A DNA stretch of 64,000 nt from NCBI GenBank assembly GCA_018296165.2, contig JACKQL020000008.1:1364001-1428000 (forward strand), read 5' to 3'. The position numbers were made by a program, and so were the translations under genes. Every line of letters starts with the position of its first letter. Position 1 is the stretch's first letter. The stretch is from Termitomyces sp. T153. Taxonomy: Eukaryota; Basidiomycota; Agaricomycetes; Agaricales; Lyophyllaceae. The notes below the pieces were generated by a model. That model ran no database searches. It was not told where the DNA came from and worked only from the letters and a program-made list of their open reading frames with translations. Positions 21,331-33,083 of this stretch are shown in pieces.

Positions 21331-24300
21331 ATGGACGCAACCATCGATACATCCAACAATTCGACTCAAGATACCACGAAATCTACGGAGCGTAGACGAC
21401 CACCTCGGCATAGACAGCGAAATATCAATAGACCGACGAACCCATCGAGAGGATCTCGCGAGGACGGGGCTCACACCCGTCAGCAACGTTCCAACCGACT
21501 TAGTCGAGGAGATGCTGACGGCCAGGAGCGATTGAGCCCCTCGAGCTCTCGTCCTGGAACAGAAGGCTCTCAAACACGAGACCATCGCCCTACACTTGCT
21601 CCAAAATCTACCAAATCACGAAATAATGGTACCAGTGCTAGTGAAACGACGAAAGACGAGGATATTGGTCCAGCTCCACCACATCCTTCAAGTGGTGCAC
21701 CTCGACGCGGTGCAAAATTCGGTGCTAGCCTGACGGACTCTCAGCCAGTGTCCGCGTCTAAACCTAGGAACAGGTACCGGAGGAACGCTGTGCCCACTGA
21801 ACCCATTGGGGAAGATTTGACTTCCCGGCTTATCCATCATCTCCGTACACCTCCTTATCCAGATTGTCCCATCTGTTTTAACACAATTCATCCTGCGCAA
21901 CCAACTTGGTCTTGCTCGCCATCTATTCCAGTCATCAGGTCGCCTGAAGATGAAGGCCAGGAACAGCAATATTGTTGGACGACATTCCATGTGAAGTGCA
22001 TCGGCGAATGGGCATCGAAGAATGTCAAGGCTGTCGCGGAAGCTTGGAGAGCAAGGGGTGAATTAGATAAGAAAGGAGATTGGCGATGCCCTGGGTGTCA
22101 GGCCAAGCGCGAGGTCGTGCCTTCTGGTTATTGGTACGTCTTCGTCGTATCCCTCTGAATTTTTAATTTCTATTTTGAACCTGTAACACAGGTGCTTCTG
22201 TAATTCGACATCGGAACCAAAACCTCCTCGTCTTGCAACACCCCATTCATGCGCTGGCCCCTGTTCACGTGTGCGCGAGAGTGGCTGCGGACATCCCTGT
22301 CCACTGGAATGTCATCCAGGTCCTTGTCCACCCTGCCAGGTGACGACACGTTTGGCGTGTTATTGTCCACGGAAGAAGACCATTGCCTTCCGATGTGGAA
22401 TCGACAAGGAACGAAGGAGTAATTTGTCTTGTGGGGAAGTTTGTGGCAGGAAACTCGCTTGCGGTAACCACATGTGTGAGGAAGTATGCCACGATGGGCC
22501 ATGTTCTCAGTGTATTGTGAGGGAACAGGTGAAATGTTGGTGTGGAGCTTCAATGAAGGAGGTTGGATGTGGAGAGGGTGAGGTTACACATTGTGTTGAT
22601 GCAAATGGGACGTCATGGACTGGCCGATACGGCTGTGAGCTCGAATGTCAAATGTACGCGTTTCATTCCCTCCAGCATAATTATCCGCTTACCTGTTGTC
22701 TCGCTCCCCAGCTCCTTTGATTGCGATATCCACCAATGCAAACAGCCATGTCATCCGCCGCATCCAGCTTCACCGTGTCCTCGCTCTCCTTCGCTCATCA
22801 CCACCTGTCCCTGCGGCACTCACCCAATAGCCCGCTCAACCGACCCATTCCCCGCAACAACACCCACCACCTTCCCCGCTCGCGCGTCTTGCACTTCCCC
22901 AATTCCCACATGCAACTCCCCATGCAGCAAACCTCTCTCTGGCTGCGACCATGCCTGCGCTACTCTCTGTCACGTCGGTCCCTGTCCACCCTGTAGCGTA
23001 CCCATAGTACGCCCTTGCCGTTGCGGCAGTACCTCCCGAGCTGTACCCTGTTCCACGCTTCACGAGTCAACTGAAATCCTTTGCGATAAACCATGTATGG
23101 CCTTACGAGCGTGCGGAAAGCATCAGTGTAACCGCCTGTGCTGTCCATTAGCAGCACTGGCGGCTTCAACTAAGAAGGGGAAGAAGCGTGCTGCAGCATC
23201 AGCAGCGCAAGAGGGAGTGGGAGAGGAGCGGGGAGGGTTGCATGAGTGTGATTTAGTTTGTGGGAAGATGCTGAGTTGTGGATTGCATACATGTGAAGAA
23301 AGAGATCATAGGGGCGTCTGTCCGCCGTGTTTGAGAAGCTCCTTCGAAGAGGCGAGTTGAACCTTTCCCTACCTAATGTTCTTTCGCTAACCGAGAGATT
23401 ATGCGATTTCTAGATGGTGTGCTATTGTGGTCGCACTGTCTTCGAGCCGCCAATACCTTGCGGTACAAAGATGCAATGTATGCACCCTTGTACACGACCT
23501 GAGCTACCATGTGGACATAAAAGCACACATATGTGTCATGAAGACCCGATTCCCTGCCCACCGTGCCCTCATCTTGCAACAAAGCGGTGTGCTTGCGGTA
23601 AAAAGATGCTGAGTAATGTGAAGTGTTCCTTGGAAACTGAGAAGGTGTCCTGTGGTGCTGTTTGTGGACAGTACGTGTTTGGGTCTTGTTCTCTTCAAGG
23701 GTCGTTTGATGTCGATATTCTTCTACGTAGGCTGATGGATTGTGGATACCATCTCTGTGAACGACTTTGTCATGCAGACGACTGTGGGCCATGTAAGGCG
23801 CCTTGCGGAAAGCCACGAAAGCTTTGGTACGTTCTTACTTCAATTGCATACCTATGGATAACTGATCCATTCCCCAGTCTTCCTTCTGGTCATCATCCAT
23901 GTACACGTACATGTCACGCACCAGCAAGCTGTCTCGAAGATGAGCCATGCGAAGCCCTGGTCACTATTACATGTTCCTGTGGCCGCCTCCGCCAGTCCGT
24001 TCACTGTGGTCGCTGTACAACAGTCCCTATGGGACGTCCACAAGCTGCACTGAAATGCAATAACGACTGCGCTGTTGCAAAACGCAATGCACGGTTGGCA
24101 GATGCATTGGGGATCACTGCAGAGTCCAGGGAGAAAGCGTTGGCAGTCACATACCACGAGAGTCTGGTCGCGTTCGCGCGTGCGAATGAGAAGTTCTTGA
24201 CGGTCGTGGAGAAGGCGTTTCATGAGTGGGTATATATGATTCGCATATCCTATCATCAAGGCTCATCTTTCTGTCTTTCACTATAGCTTTGTGACCTCTC

Positions 24301-24880
24301 AGAAGAAAACGCAAGTCCTTCCTCATATGCCTCCAGAGAGGAGAAAGTTCGTTCATGATGTAGGCCCTTACACTCGCCCTGTCTTTCTCACTACTAACTA
24401 TCCTTTTTAGCTTGCCGCTGTATACAGATTGGACACCGAGATGGTAGATCAAGAACCCAACCGAAGGTTCGCCTCATTCCTTCTCACGATGGATTCACTA
24501 TATTGACTTGTGTTCAAAACAGTGTTTGTCTCATTCGCCGGCTCGATACACGCATCCCTACTCCCCTTCTCTCCGCATCCATTGCTGCATCAGTACCCGC
24601 CATGCCCAGCCTCGGTAAATTGGTGGATCTGCGTGCGTCTTCAGCCCCTTCATGGCGTGTTGCCGCTACGCCATCCGTATCCAAGACAGCTGTGTCTGGA
24701 TGGGGACATCGTCCGGCTTCTGTTACCCCAGTAGCAGCTGTCTCTAATCAACCAAGTCGATTGACAGCTAGTGCGACTGCGACGAGGGTTTCAAGTCCAG
24801 CTCGTCCAGCGTCCCTGCTAGGGCAGGATGTTCCTGCGTCGCCAACAGTAGTACCTAATAGTTGGGAGGACGATGCATGA
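21331..24880 (+). CDS. FAP1: NFX1/FAP1-type zinc-finger protein with RING-like and R3H domains
   Basis: Gene with at least eight exons. The basic, disordered N-terminus is followed by a RING/PHD-like finger (CPICFNTIH...FHVKCIGEWA...WRCPGCQ, residues about 175-265), then a long array of NFX1-type zinc fingers of the form C-G-H-C-x-CH-GPCPPC (for example SGCGHPCPLECHPGPCPPC, LACGNHMCEEVCHDGPC, LSGCDHACATLCHVGPCPPC), and an R3H nucleic-acid-binding domain (RRKFVHDLAAVYRLDTEMVD). NFX1, Drosophila shuttle craft and yeast FAP1 share this plan; they are E3-type ligases and transcription or TOR/FKBP12-linked factors. Verified junctions include 22133/22192 (YW-CFC). One intron at about 23354-23413 appears to use a GC-AG pair (GCGAGT...TTCTAG). 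The start codon is the ATG at 21331. The last exon (24523-24880) is Ser/Ala-rich and ends NSWEDDA. Confidence 0.93.
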
Positions 24881-25702
24881 ATAGTCAGGCGTACTTATGC
24901 TAGTATGGCTCAGTCTACTTTGTTGTTATCAGCTCTTGCAGGGAAATGGTCTCTATTTCAATGCCAACCAGTTCTTACGCTCAAAGCCTCGTGACGACTC
25001 GGAGCAAGTCCATCCCCGGGAATGGTCATAGTTACATATCTAGCTAACGAGTCTCCCTTTGTCACGCTTTCATCCGTTGAACAAGGAAAACAAAATATTC
25101 GTGTCCCTCTTCTCATCCTCTTGGGAAATGTAATATTTATCAAGGATAATTTATCAAGTATGTGTGTTAGTTACTAACTTCTAGATATTCATTCAGTGAT
25201 GCTGATTTCACACACCTTTTCATTTAAGTAGAATTTTACGAGACACGATTCAGAGAACTTAATCACATTTAGAGGACGTTAACACTTGCTATAGGTCCAC
25301 ACATATTTTCCCCCGAGGAAACAGATCAATGAATTTCGCACAAAGTATAACTGGCACATCGCGAACCCTTTGTACATGGCAAAACATGACAGTATTCCTT
25401 GCAAAATAATCCACCAAATAGACGTATGCGCCCACAATAGCATGACAACATCACTGATGACTCATTCTCTGCTCGAAATCCCTGCCCATTATAAACGATC
25501 GAATTCTCCCAAATCTATCTTATGTTCACAGTGGAGTTCCAGCCTCAGCTCCATGCCATTGAGAAACGCGGATTCTAGTCCAATCGTGAACACGCGGCCA
25601 TGAACATTACTGAATTTACAAGATGACTCTATCCCTTCCACTGTTAGTAGTTAATCGGTTATTCACTGGTGCGCACATTTTGCTTCTACCCTCAGTCTGA
25701 AA
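24881..25702. other. Intergenic flank before the transposon island
   Basis: The 3' flank of the FAP1-like gene. CG dinucleotides are still present (for example near 25500-25600) and disappear to the right of about 25.7 kb, which marks the island border. No gene is visible. Confidence 0.5.
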
Positions 25703-25986
25703 TCATATTACCTCCGCCAAGAGGTATGCACTGGAGAATTCCCAGGGTATGATGTAGGGAGGGAGGGGTTTCAAGGCATCACAAAAAAAATCAATGATTT
25801 TTTTATTCTGAGAGTTGAGAAAGCTGAAAATACACATAGATACTCTTTTCCAACCATTTATACTTGATGGGGAAGCAATGGAGGAGCAATCTTGACCAAA
25901 TCTTGACTCAGCCATGTATTTTGAGTGATGTCACATGACATGACATCATCTCCAAAGAATCTTTCTCTTTATACTGAACATGCCAA

Positions 25987-26050
25987 TCAACATAAATGTG
26001 GGTTCCAGGGGTAAGGAGGTTTTTTAGAGACCTCTGTGCAGTCAGCAAAC
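25987..26050 (+). repeat. Left piece of the outermost A-type YR repeat (A3)
   Basis: This is the reverse complement of the end of the A1/A2 repeats (compare TCAACATAAATGTGGGTTCC with the A2 end near 26930-26948). The sequence resumes at 33084 on the other side of the inserted LTR, after the 5-bp duplication CAAAC. It shows that a YR element end was the target of LTR number 2. Confidence 0.75.
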
Positions 26051-26121
26051 TGTAAGGGAACATTGGTCGTGGATAGTCCAGGTCAAGGCCACCACTCATA
26101 ACCTGACACTCCTGTCAAGAG
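26051..26121 (+). mobile_element. Left piece of LTR number 2
   Basis: Begins TGTAAGGGAACATTGG like LTR number 1 at 31666 and matches it until GTCAAGAG. It is then interrupted by the YR element; the remainder is at 32591-33083. It is preceded by the 5-bp direct duplication CAAAC (26046-26050). Confidence 0.82.
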
Positions 26122-26272
26122 CCTCTGCAACTCTTTGCATATATGGATGTAATTTTCTGATTTTGATGTGGACATGGGCTTAGTGTGAACCAGCCACCAA
26201 AATGACCATCAGCCACAAGAAATGACCACTTATTTGATTTTTTGAAGCAGTGATGTAGCTCAGGCTAACACT
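26122..26272 (-). repeat. B2 repeat of the YR element
   Basis: Direct repeat of 26952-27100. Both contain CATATAT-GATGTAATTTTCTGA on either side of one variable base, then ATCAGCCACAAGAA and TTTTTTGAAGCAGTGATGTAG. Its outer end is the junction with LTR number 2. Confidence 0.8.
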
Positions 26273-26364
26273 ATATATTGAAGAGTTCAACAAATGAATG
26301 AATGAAGAAAACATCCTAACAAAGTCTGAGAAAAGGGAGAGGTGGGAGGGTGTGCAAAAAGGTA

Positions 26365-26950
26365 TGACTAACAAAAGAAAAAAACTGGTACCAAAAAAAG
26401 GTAGTGTTGAGTTATCAAAAAGAAGGTGAACTATACTTATCATGAGCTTACTATAGGAATGAAGCTTGATATTTGAAAATATATCTTAATGACTTGTTCA
26501 GATGGATCTGTGGTGTGTGATGAGATAAACTCATCAACTGACAACTGTGAATGAACCTTACTTAGAGTAGTGATGCATGAAAAGTATTTGACTGAATAAT
26601 GGTGGTGGTAGCAATCACCACTCTGCAAAAGTTGTCAAACTGCTGAAGTATGGTGTATGAGCAACACTGTGCTCACCTGTGTGGTGATGATGGGTGAAAA
26701 AAGGCAAGACCATTGCATGGGAGAAAAAATGCAAGACCATTGCAAAAAAAGGGAAAACATGCAAGACCATTGCATGTAATATGAATGAATAATACATAGG
26801 ACCCTACTGTTTCTGACCTCAACTTCTGCCACATAACAATGGTGTTGAGCCAGAAATGGTCACTAGTCAAAGTAGACTGAAGAATAAGCTGACTGCACAG
26901 AGGCCTCCTAAAACACTCCTTACTCTTGGAACCCACATTTACATTGACCT
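26365..26950 (-). repeat. A2 repeat of the YR element, with empty LTR target site
   Basis: Direct repeat of the A1 sequence at 31415-32590 minus its inserted LTR. At about 26611-26625 it reads GGTAGCAATCACCACTCTG without interruption, which is the pre-insertion site of LTR number 1. It includes three to four short repeats of GCAAGACCATTGCA at about 26703-26775, which also recur in A1 and, inverted, in A3. Confidence 0.82.
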
Positions 26951-26951
26951 T

Positions 26952-27100
26952 TGCAACTCTTCACATATATGAATGTAATTTTCTGATTTTGATGTGGACA
27001 TGGGGTTTGCATGAACTGGCTGCAGAAACAACTATCAGCCACAAGAAGCAACCACTTATTCAATTTTTTGAAGCAGTGATGTAGCTAAGGCTAGAAGAGG
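26952..27100 (-). repeat. B1 repeat of the YR element
   Basis: Internal copy of B2, located between the recombinase remnant and A2. Its position next to A2 is what defines the split direct repeat structure. Confidence 0.8.
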
Positions 27101-27199
27101 CTGAAAAGGAGCATGGATGGGATGGTGGTGGTGAAGAGATGATGTGAATAGCTGACTGAACAAGAATAAATAATGGACCTAACAAGGTCTCTTGAATGC

Positions 27200-28179
27200 T
27201 GCTAATTGTAAAGCCATCCTGATGCAGAATTTTTGTGAACATATATTGTCCATACTGATGAGGAGCATCAACTGAGAGCTTTCATGATATCTTCTGAAAT
27301 CCTCAAAGATGTGTAATAGGTGGCACCTCCTGCTCATGCTGAATGTCCTCCAAAAGACCAATTTCCATATGAAAATAATTTTGATTCAAACCACATTGTT
27401 GGCAAAGAACTGTCTTTGCAAATGAACAAGGCATGGCAAAAACCATATAATTTATCTTTGCTTCTGATGTATTCTTGCAGTAATGTAACTGGATTGGCTG
27501 TCTCCTGGTGAGTAAACAAGATGTTGGTGCCATGGAAAAAAGGATCAGTCTTGTGATATGGTCAATGGTATCTAGCATGACCTGGTGTGAAATTTACAGA
27601 TGATCTCTTTATGATTTTTTGCCAATCAGTAGGTTCCTTCACTGTTTTTTTGACTAGTTCCTCAGATCTATGGCATGCATAGAAGCAACATGGCATCATT
27701 GTTGCAAATAAAAGATCATCATAAGATTTTGTTTGAAGTGCTGTTTTGACAAAAGATGCAAGATGGTGGGGACATAATAGTAGTTTTTGATGTACAGGGT
27801 TGGCACATACTTTTTTTAATCCTCTAATCATTGCTTGGGCTAGAGGATGGGCTTGGTTGTTATCAAAATCTGGGTAGAAGTCCTGAATAAAATGGTACAA
27901 TCCTGTAAGGTACTTCAGGCCTGAACCTATATACTTAGAATTATAAGCAATATAGCATGATAATGTCTGTGGTGTTGGATCAAAAGAAAGATTATGATTT
28001 ATACAAAACTTCACATAATCATGCACTCCAGTTGCATAACCATTGGCTGTGGATTTTTTGATAGCATGAACCTGTAGATGTGAGGTTAGAACATTTAAGT
28101 CTGTTAGTGCTATTGGAGAATGGAATGTCAAATTTTGTTTTGACATTCTGCCCAACACATTCAAAAGCAATCCTTTCAT
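27200..28179 (-). pseudogene. Tyrosine recombinase of the YR retrotransposon (decayed)
   Basis: The frame 28179-27562 encodes the N-terminal and central domains (TANGYATGVHDYVKFCINHN, FATMMPCCFYACHRSEELV; the last carries the first catalytic Arg). The C-terminal part continues in another frame around 27519-27190 with a region GGHSA-stop-AGGATYYTS, equivalent to the H-x-x-R box, then SSSVWTIYVH with the candidate nucleophilic Tyr. The second catalytic Arg codon is TGA, and a second TGA stands where GRW is usual. Both fit CGA to TGA transitions. The enzyme would cut and join circular cDNA; this copy cannot be functional. Confidence 0.82.
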
Positions 28180-29561
28180 TGCACCAGCAACAAGCCTTGT
28201 GGAGGTCCAAATAAGTGGTTGTGGTCTGCCAGAAATTTTCTCTTATATTTATTGAAGAGAAGATGAGATAAAAGGTTAGCCCTGATATTATCTTTACCTG
28301 CAATGTGGCAAATTTTCAGGTCAATGCTGGTTTGGAGGATAATACCAGCAACTGCACATATTACTGAGTTATGGAGCAATTCAGCAGCACCTAGAGTGTT
28401 GAATACTGCTACTGAATCCAAACTGTCAGTAAACACAAGCAAATGCCAAGGTGGATGGTTGAAAGCAGCAATGTCTGAAATAGCTGAAAGAATGGCTGTG
28501 AGTTCAAGAAAGAATATATCAATCTTTGTAGATGTGTCATTCAGGGCAATCTGGTAAGCAAACCATTCCCAGCATAAACAAAGACCATTCCTAATTTTAA
28601 GCTTGCATCTGTCCAAATAACCATGTCTGTGATGCTATTGCTCCACCTAGTTGATTCTAAGAACCTAATACCCATAGCTTTTGGGATGATATCAATCAGC
28701 CAGTTCATGTCTGTGATTGCTTCCTTGTTGAGATAAATTCCTGCATGCATCATTTTTTCCAGCTGTTTTTTGATACAGCTCAGTAAGTGCAGGTCTGCCC
28801 CAAGAGAGGACATTGAAAAGCCAATTAAGATGACCCCCCAAATATTGCCAATCTTGAAGCAAAGGTCAACAAGATGGAGTGTCAATAAATGTTCTGATTT
28901 TCAAAATGACATCTGAAGTTGATTTGTCAGTAAGAGTGATTGTCCGGTGGTTTATGTCCACCCAAAAACCAATGATTTTCAGAGTCTCACCAAATTCTTG
29001 CTTCTTATCCTCCCATGTACATCCAATTGCATTTCAGAAGATCAGCAATTGAGCATGTCTCTTTGGTCATGATACACCTTTGTAAGTGATGAAATTATTG
29101 CCTTGCTCCCATGAATAGTAGTCATCCATGAACATGTGGAGATCTCTTATGTAAAGTTTCTTTATGCTGACCCAACACATCAACAACAAAACCAAACACC
29201 AACACTGTGGTGAGGCACAATTTCCAAAAATGAGCTGATGCACTATATACCAGATACCATCTACCTTCACCACTTGCCAAATCTGCCACAATGGATGAGC
29301 TGGAAGATTCAAGAAGGTGCTAGCCACATCAGGTTTCTAAGTAACCAGTGTTTCCTTTAGATAAATTTGTTTTGCATTGTACATGGCCTGACCAAAGGTT
29401 CTCATATCATCATAACAAACTTTTGCTTCCACCTTAGGAATACCATGATTTAATCCAGAAGCTGAGTGATCCATGATGACACAAGCTTTGTTCTTCTGCC
29501 AAACAACAAATAGAGGTGATGCCTTCATGCCTGGCAATAAGTCCTCTACATTCTCTGCCAT
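28176..29561 (-). pseudogene. Reverse transcriptase / RNase H of the YR retrotransposon (decayed)
   Basis: Fragments in several frames: LPGMKASPLFVVWQKNKACV and ASGLNHGIPK (29561-29337) at the RT start; VDGIWYIVHQLIFGNCASPQ...HMFMDDYYSWE (29327-29067) with the active-site DD; then FFLELTAILSAISDIAAFNH..LLVFTDSLDSVAVFNTL and KICHIAGKDNIRANLLSHL (28616-28176), an RNase H-like fold with acidic positions. The order RT-RNase H-YR is that of DIRS-order elements. Stops and frameshifts separate the pieces. Confidence 0.78.
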
Positions 29562-29690
29562 TGACCATCTGCCTGTCTAAACTTCTTTATTATGAAATGC
29601 TCAAATTGCATCCAGATCTTCTTCATCTGAAGAATAATTAGATAAAGGATCTTGGTTGGCCAACTAATCTCCATCATGAAATGGCCAAAA

Positions 29691-31360
29691 TCACTCTTGC
29701 AAGCTTTGCATGACTGATTTCACAAAGAGTCGGTTTGGGTGGTCCCACAAAATCTGTTCAAATTTATTGATGTCAAAAGGTGTTTCAACACAAATGTTAC
29801 TTTTTAAGGCTTTCAGTGTTGCCAGGTATACCAGATTCTCCAATAAATGCTTGGGTGGCAAAGAAAGAGAAGGAGCTGTCTCAGTATTGAGAGCTGAAGA
29901 AGATATTGGTGCAGTAGATCTATCCAAATCCCATACAAAACCACATCTGAACTTCTGAACTTCTGCTACTATAACATCTATTGAAAGTTTAACACCTGAA
30001 TTCCTAAGCAGCCAAGGACCTTGCAGTCTTGCATCAGCAGTCTTAGTTGCCGCTGCTGAATGAAGCTCAATATTGCTGTCTCCTGTGGTTAAGCTTTCTG
30101 AAACAATCCTTGATGTCTCTGGCTTTATGGGCACCATTGCATTTGCAGCAGATGTAATACTGATGACTTCCTGGGCAAGGATCAATTGAACATATACCCA
30201 AATTCCAGTTTTGACAGATCATTGATATATGCTTGCAAGGTCCAGCATGAGATAGTGTGCTCTGTTTTGCACCTGCCATAGAATCTGAGCTGCTGAGTAA
30301 TTGAGACAAGAAAGGAATGTGTAGCTCTTTAATATCATCCATGTGGAAAGGATTCTGTGAGTAATGATCTTGTGTATTTGCATCAAAACAAATAGCAAAA
30401 GAAGCTCCATTTGGAATATTATGGCAAAAATCCACAATATAACTCCTATATTTTGCCAATTCATCCCAACAATGAGCATAGAAAAACAAGACTGCTTCTG
30501 TCCATGCATTAAAAGTCTATGTCCAATCCAACTCAGTATGAACAGGTCTGTGTTCATGTGATCTTTCTTGATAAGTGAAAAACCACCCATTAAATCCTTC
30601 AGTTCATCATTGTGGATTGTATCCTTTGTCAAAAGTGGCATATAAATTCTTGAAGTTGACATAATGATTGAGGATAACCAACTTTCACATAGCTCATGAA
30701 ATCAGATCTTTGAGGGGTTGTAACTGTGAAAGCATAATAAGACCATCCACCACTTTTTCTTTTGCATATTCATGACATGATTCCCAAGTCTTCAAAAGAT
30801 GGGGATCATCAGTAAGCTTTTTCTGCCAATCTGCCAAATGTGGAGCTATGGCAAGAATCAATTTTAGAATAAAATAGTGTGTTGAAGAAGCCTTGGGGTT
30901 CTCAAACATTTTGGCAAGTTGCTCAAAAGTGATTGTCAATGGTTGTTCAGGAGGGGCAAGTGTGTGCTCAAGTTTTGCTTGAAGGGCTTCCCACGCTGCA
31001 GCTTCAACAGTGTGGGCATGAGACTTTCCATCCTGGCCACCTTCTTGTTCATTCTATGGAGATGCTTCTCTTGACACTGTTCAGTTGCTTAGCTTTTGCT
31101 TTCCATAACTCAACTTGCTGTCTGACCTCACCAACATGATCCTGAGCTTCTGCTGCATTAAGACTGAGTTCTTTGAGGCATTGTAAAAACTCAGAAATAG
31201 TATGCTTTCCCTTGATGGTTTCATCAATAAGTTTCTGACATTTGGAATGAACATGTTTGGCATGTGCATCACCATGTGCAACATCTCCAAGAGATCTTGT
31301 ATCACAATTCCCAGACTCAGGTCAAGGCATAGAATCAATTGTTTGAGAGTGTTCTGCATT
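29691..31360 (-). pseudogene. Gag-like region of the YR retrotransposon (decayed)
   Basis: Frames at 31359-31081, 30939-30694, 30662-30067 and 30185-29691 form a gag-like polyprotein in pieces. A Cys/His motif CQNWNLGICSIDPCPGSH followed by CCKCNGAHKARDIKDC resembles zinc fingers placed in this position in Agaricomycete YR elements. The part ending FEQILWDHPNRLFVKSVMQS just precedes the RT and is also typical. Assignment rests mainly on position and the Cys/His motifs. Confidence 0.62.
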
Positions 31361-31414
31361 CTGAGTCATGAAGGACTAAGTTCAATGATGAGATAACAAA
31401 TTTATATGCATGAA

Positions 31415-32590
31415 AAGAAGGAAAGAAAAAAATTGGTACCGAAGAAAGGTAGTGTTGAATTATTAAAAAGAAAGAAAACTATACTAATTATGAGCTTACT
31501 ATGGGAACAAAGCTTGATATTCAAAAATATATCTTAATGACTTGTTTGGATGGATTTGCAGTGTGTAATGAGATAAACTCATCAACTGACAACTGTGAGT
31601 GAACCTTACTTGGAGTAGTGATACATGAAAAGTATTTGACTGAATTAACAGTAGTGGTAGCAATCTGTAAGGGAACATTGGCTGTGGATAATCCAAGCTA
31701 AGCCCACCACTCATGTCCTGACCATCTGGTCAAGAGGCAAGTCATGAGCAAGCAGGCACAAGTCACAGCAGGCAAGTGGTGGGCAACCAACAAGAAGCAG
31801 AGGAGGAGGGCAAAGCAAGGCAAGGGGCTGCACTGGCTGAGCTTACAGCTATGCTAGTGAATAAACCCAGAAGCAATGCTATTGTCTGGATTAGAGATAT
31901 CCTATCCCCAGGTCTACCTATATACTACAAGGCTACTAAATGACTAAGTACCTATGACTAAGTCAGAGGCTGCTGACTACAACATAATGACAAAGTGGAA
32001 GTCAATGACTACAAACTATTGACTAATCAGACCCAGTAGTGGAAGGATCAATGATCAACAATAATATAACCATGTGTCAGGTACAATATACCCATTAGGC
32101 CTGGGAGCCAAGATGGTGAGGGAGTAAGAAGGGCTAGACAGTCTGGAGGTTGGCTAGATAGAGGTGCCAATCTCCACAGACTAAGCTAGGTGAGGATGGA
32201 ACAGTCTGAGGACTGGTCCCCTTACACAATCACCACTCTGTGAAGGTGGTTAAACTGCTGAAGTACAGTGTATGAGTGACACTGCACTCACTTGTGTGGT
32301 GATGATGGGTGAAAAAAGGCAAGACTGTTACTTGGGAGAAAAAATGCAAGACCATTGCAAAAAAAGGGAAAATATGTAAGACCATTACATGAAAGGGAAA
32401 CATGCAAGACCATTGCATGTAACATGAATGAATAAGACACAAGACCATACTGTTTCTGACCTCAACTTCTGCCACATAATAATGGTGTCAAGCTGGAAAC
32501 AGTCACTAGTCAAAGTAGACTGAAGAATAAATTGACCATGCAGAGGCCTCCTAAAATGCTCCTTATCCTTGGAACCCATGTTTATGTTGA
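31415..32590 (-). repeat. A1 repeat of the YR element, interrupted by LTR number 1
   Basis: The 5' terminal repeat of the YR element. It matches A2 over its length once the 561-bp LTR at 31666-32226 and its CAATC duplication are removed. Its outer end (GTTTATGTTGA at 32580-32590) meets the right piece of LTR number 2. Confidence 0.8.
31666..32226 (+). mobile_element. Solo LTR number 1 (561 bp)
   Basis: Starts TGTAAGGG and ends CCCCTTACA, so it has TG...CA termini with a short inverted repeat, and is flanked by the 5-bp duplication CAATC (31661-31665 and 32227-32231). The uninterrupted site is present in A2. A related but diverged copy is split between 26051-26121 and 32591-33083. Strand is arbitrary. 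A 5-bp duplication is compatible with Ty1/copia or Ty3/gypsy elements; internal coding sequence is absent. Confidence 0.9.
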
Positions 32591-33083
32591 GCAAGCAATG
32601 AGTGGGCCAGCTGGAAGCATGGCAGGCAAGGGGCAGGCAACCAGCAAGAGGCAAAGACAGAGGGCAAGGCAGAAGGTGAAGGGCTGCACTGGCCAATCTT
32701 ACAGTTATGCTAGCAAATAAACCTGGAAGCAATGCTATTGTCCAGACTGGAGATATCCTATATCCAGGTCTGCTTATATACTACAAGGCTACTAAGTGAC
32801 TAAGTACCTATAACTAAGCCAGAGGCTGCTGACTACAGCCTATATGACAAAGCAGAGGCTGATGACTACAAACTATTGACCAATCAGTCCAGTAGTAGAA
32901 GGATCAATGATTGATAATAATATACCATGTGCCAGGTACAATATACCCATTGGGTGTGGGAGCTAAGACAGTGAGGGAGTAAGAAGGGGCCAGGCAGTCT
33001 GGATGTTGGCTAGATAGAGGTGCCAATCCCCACAGACTAAGCTAGACAAGGGTGGGACAGTCTGAAGATCAGTCCCCTTTACA
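32591..33083 (+). mobile_element. Right piece of LTR number 2
   Basis: Matches LTR number 1 from shortly after GTCAAGAG to its end, closing with CCCCTTTACA and followed by the duplication CAAAC (33084-33088). Together with 26051-26121 it reconstitutes an LTR of similar length that was split by the YR element. Confidence 0.85.

Larger units (their letters stand above)
26122..32590 (-). mobile_element. YR retrotransposon with Ngaro-style split direct repeats
   Basis: Reading on the minus strand the order is A1 (32590-31415) - gag-like - RT/RNase H - tyrosine recombinase - B1 (27100-26952) - A2 (26950-26365) - B2 (26272-26122). A1-ORFs-B1-A2-B2 is the diagnostic split direct repeat arrangement of Ngaro elements, which integrate through a tyrosine recombinase. 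The element sits inside LTR number 2 without an obvious target duplication, as expected for this class. A1 is itself split by LTR number 1. All ORFs are broken. Assignment to Ngaro rests on the repeat layout; the proteins alone would only say DIRS order. Confidence 0.82.
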
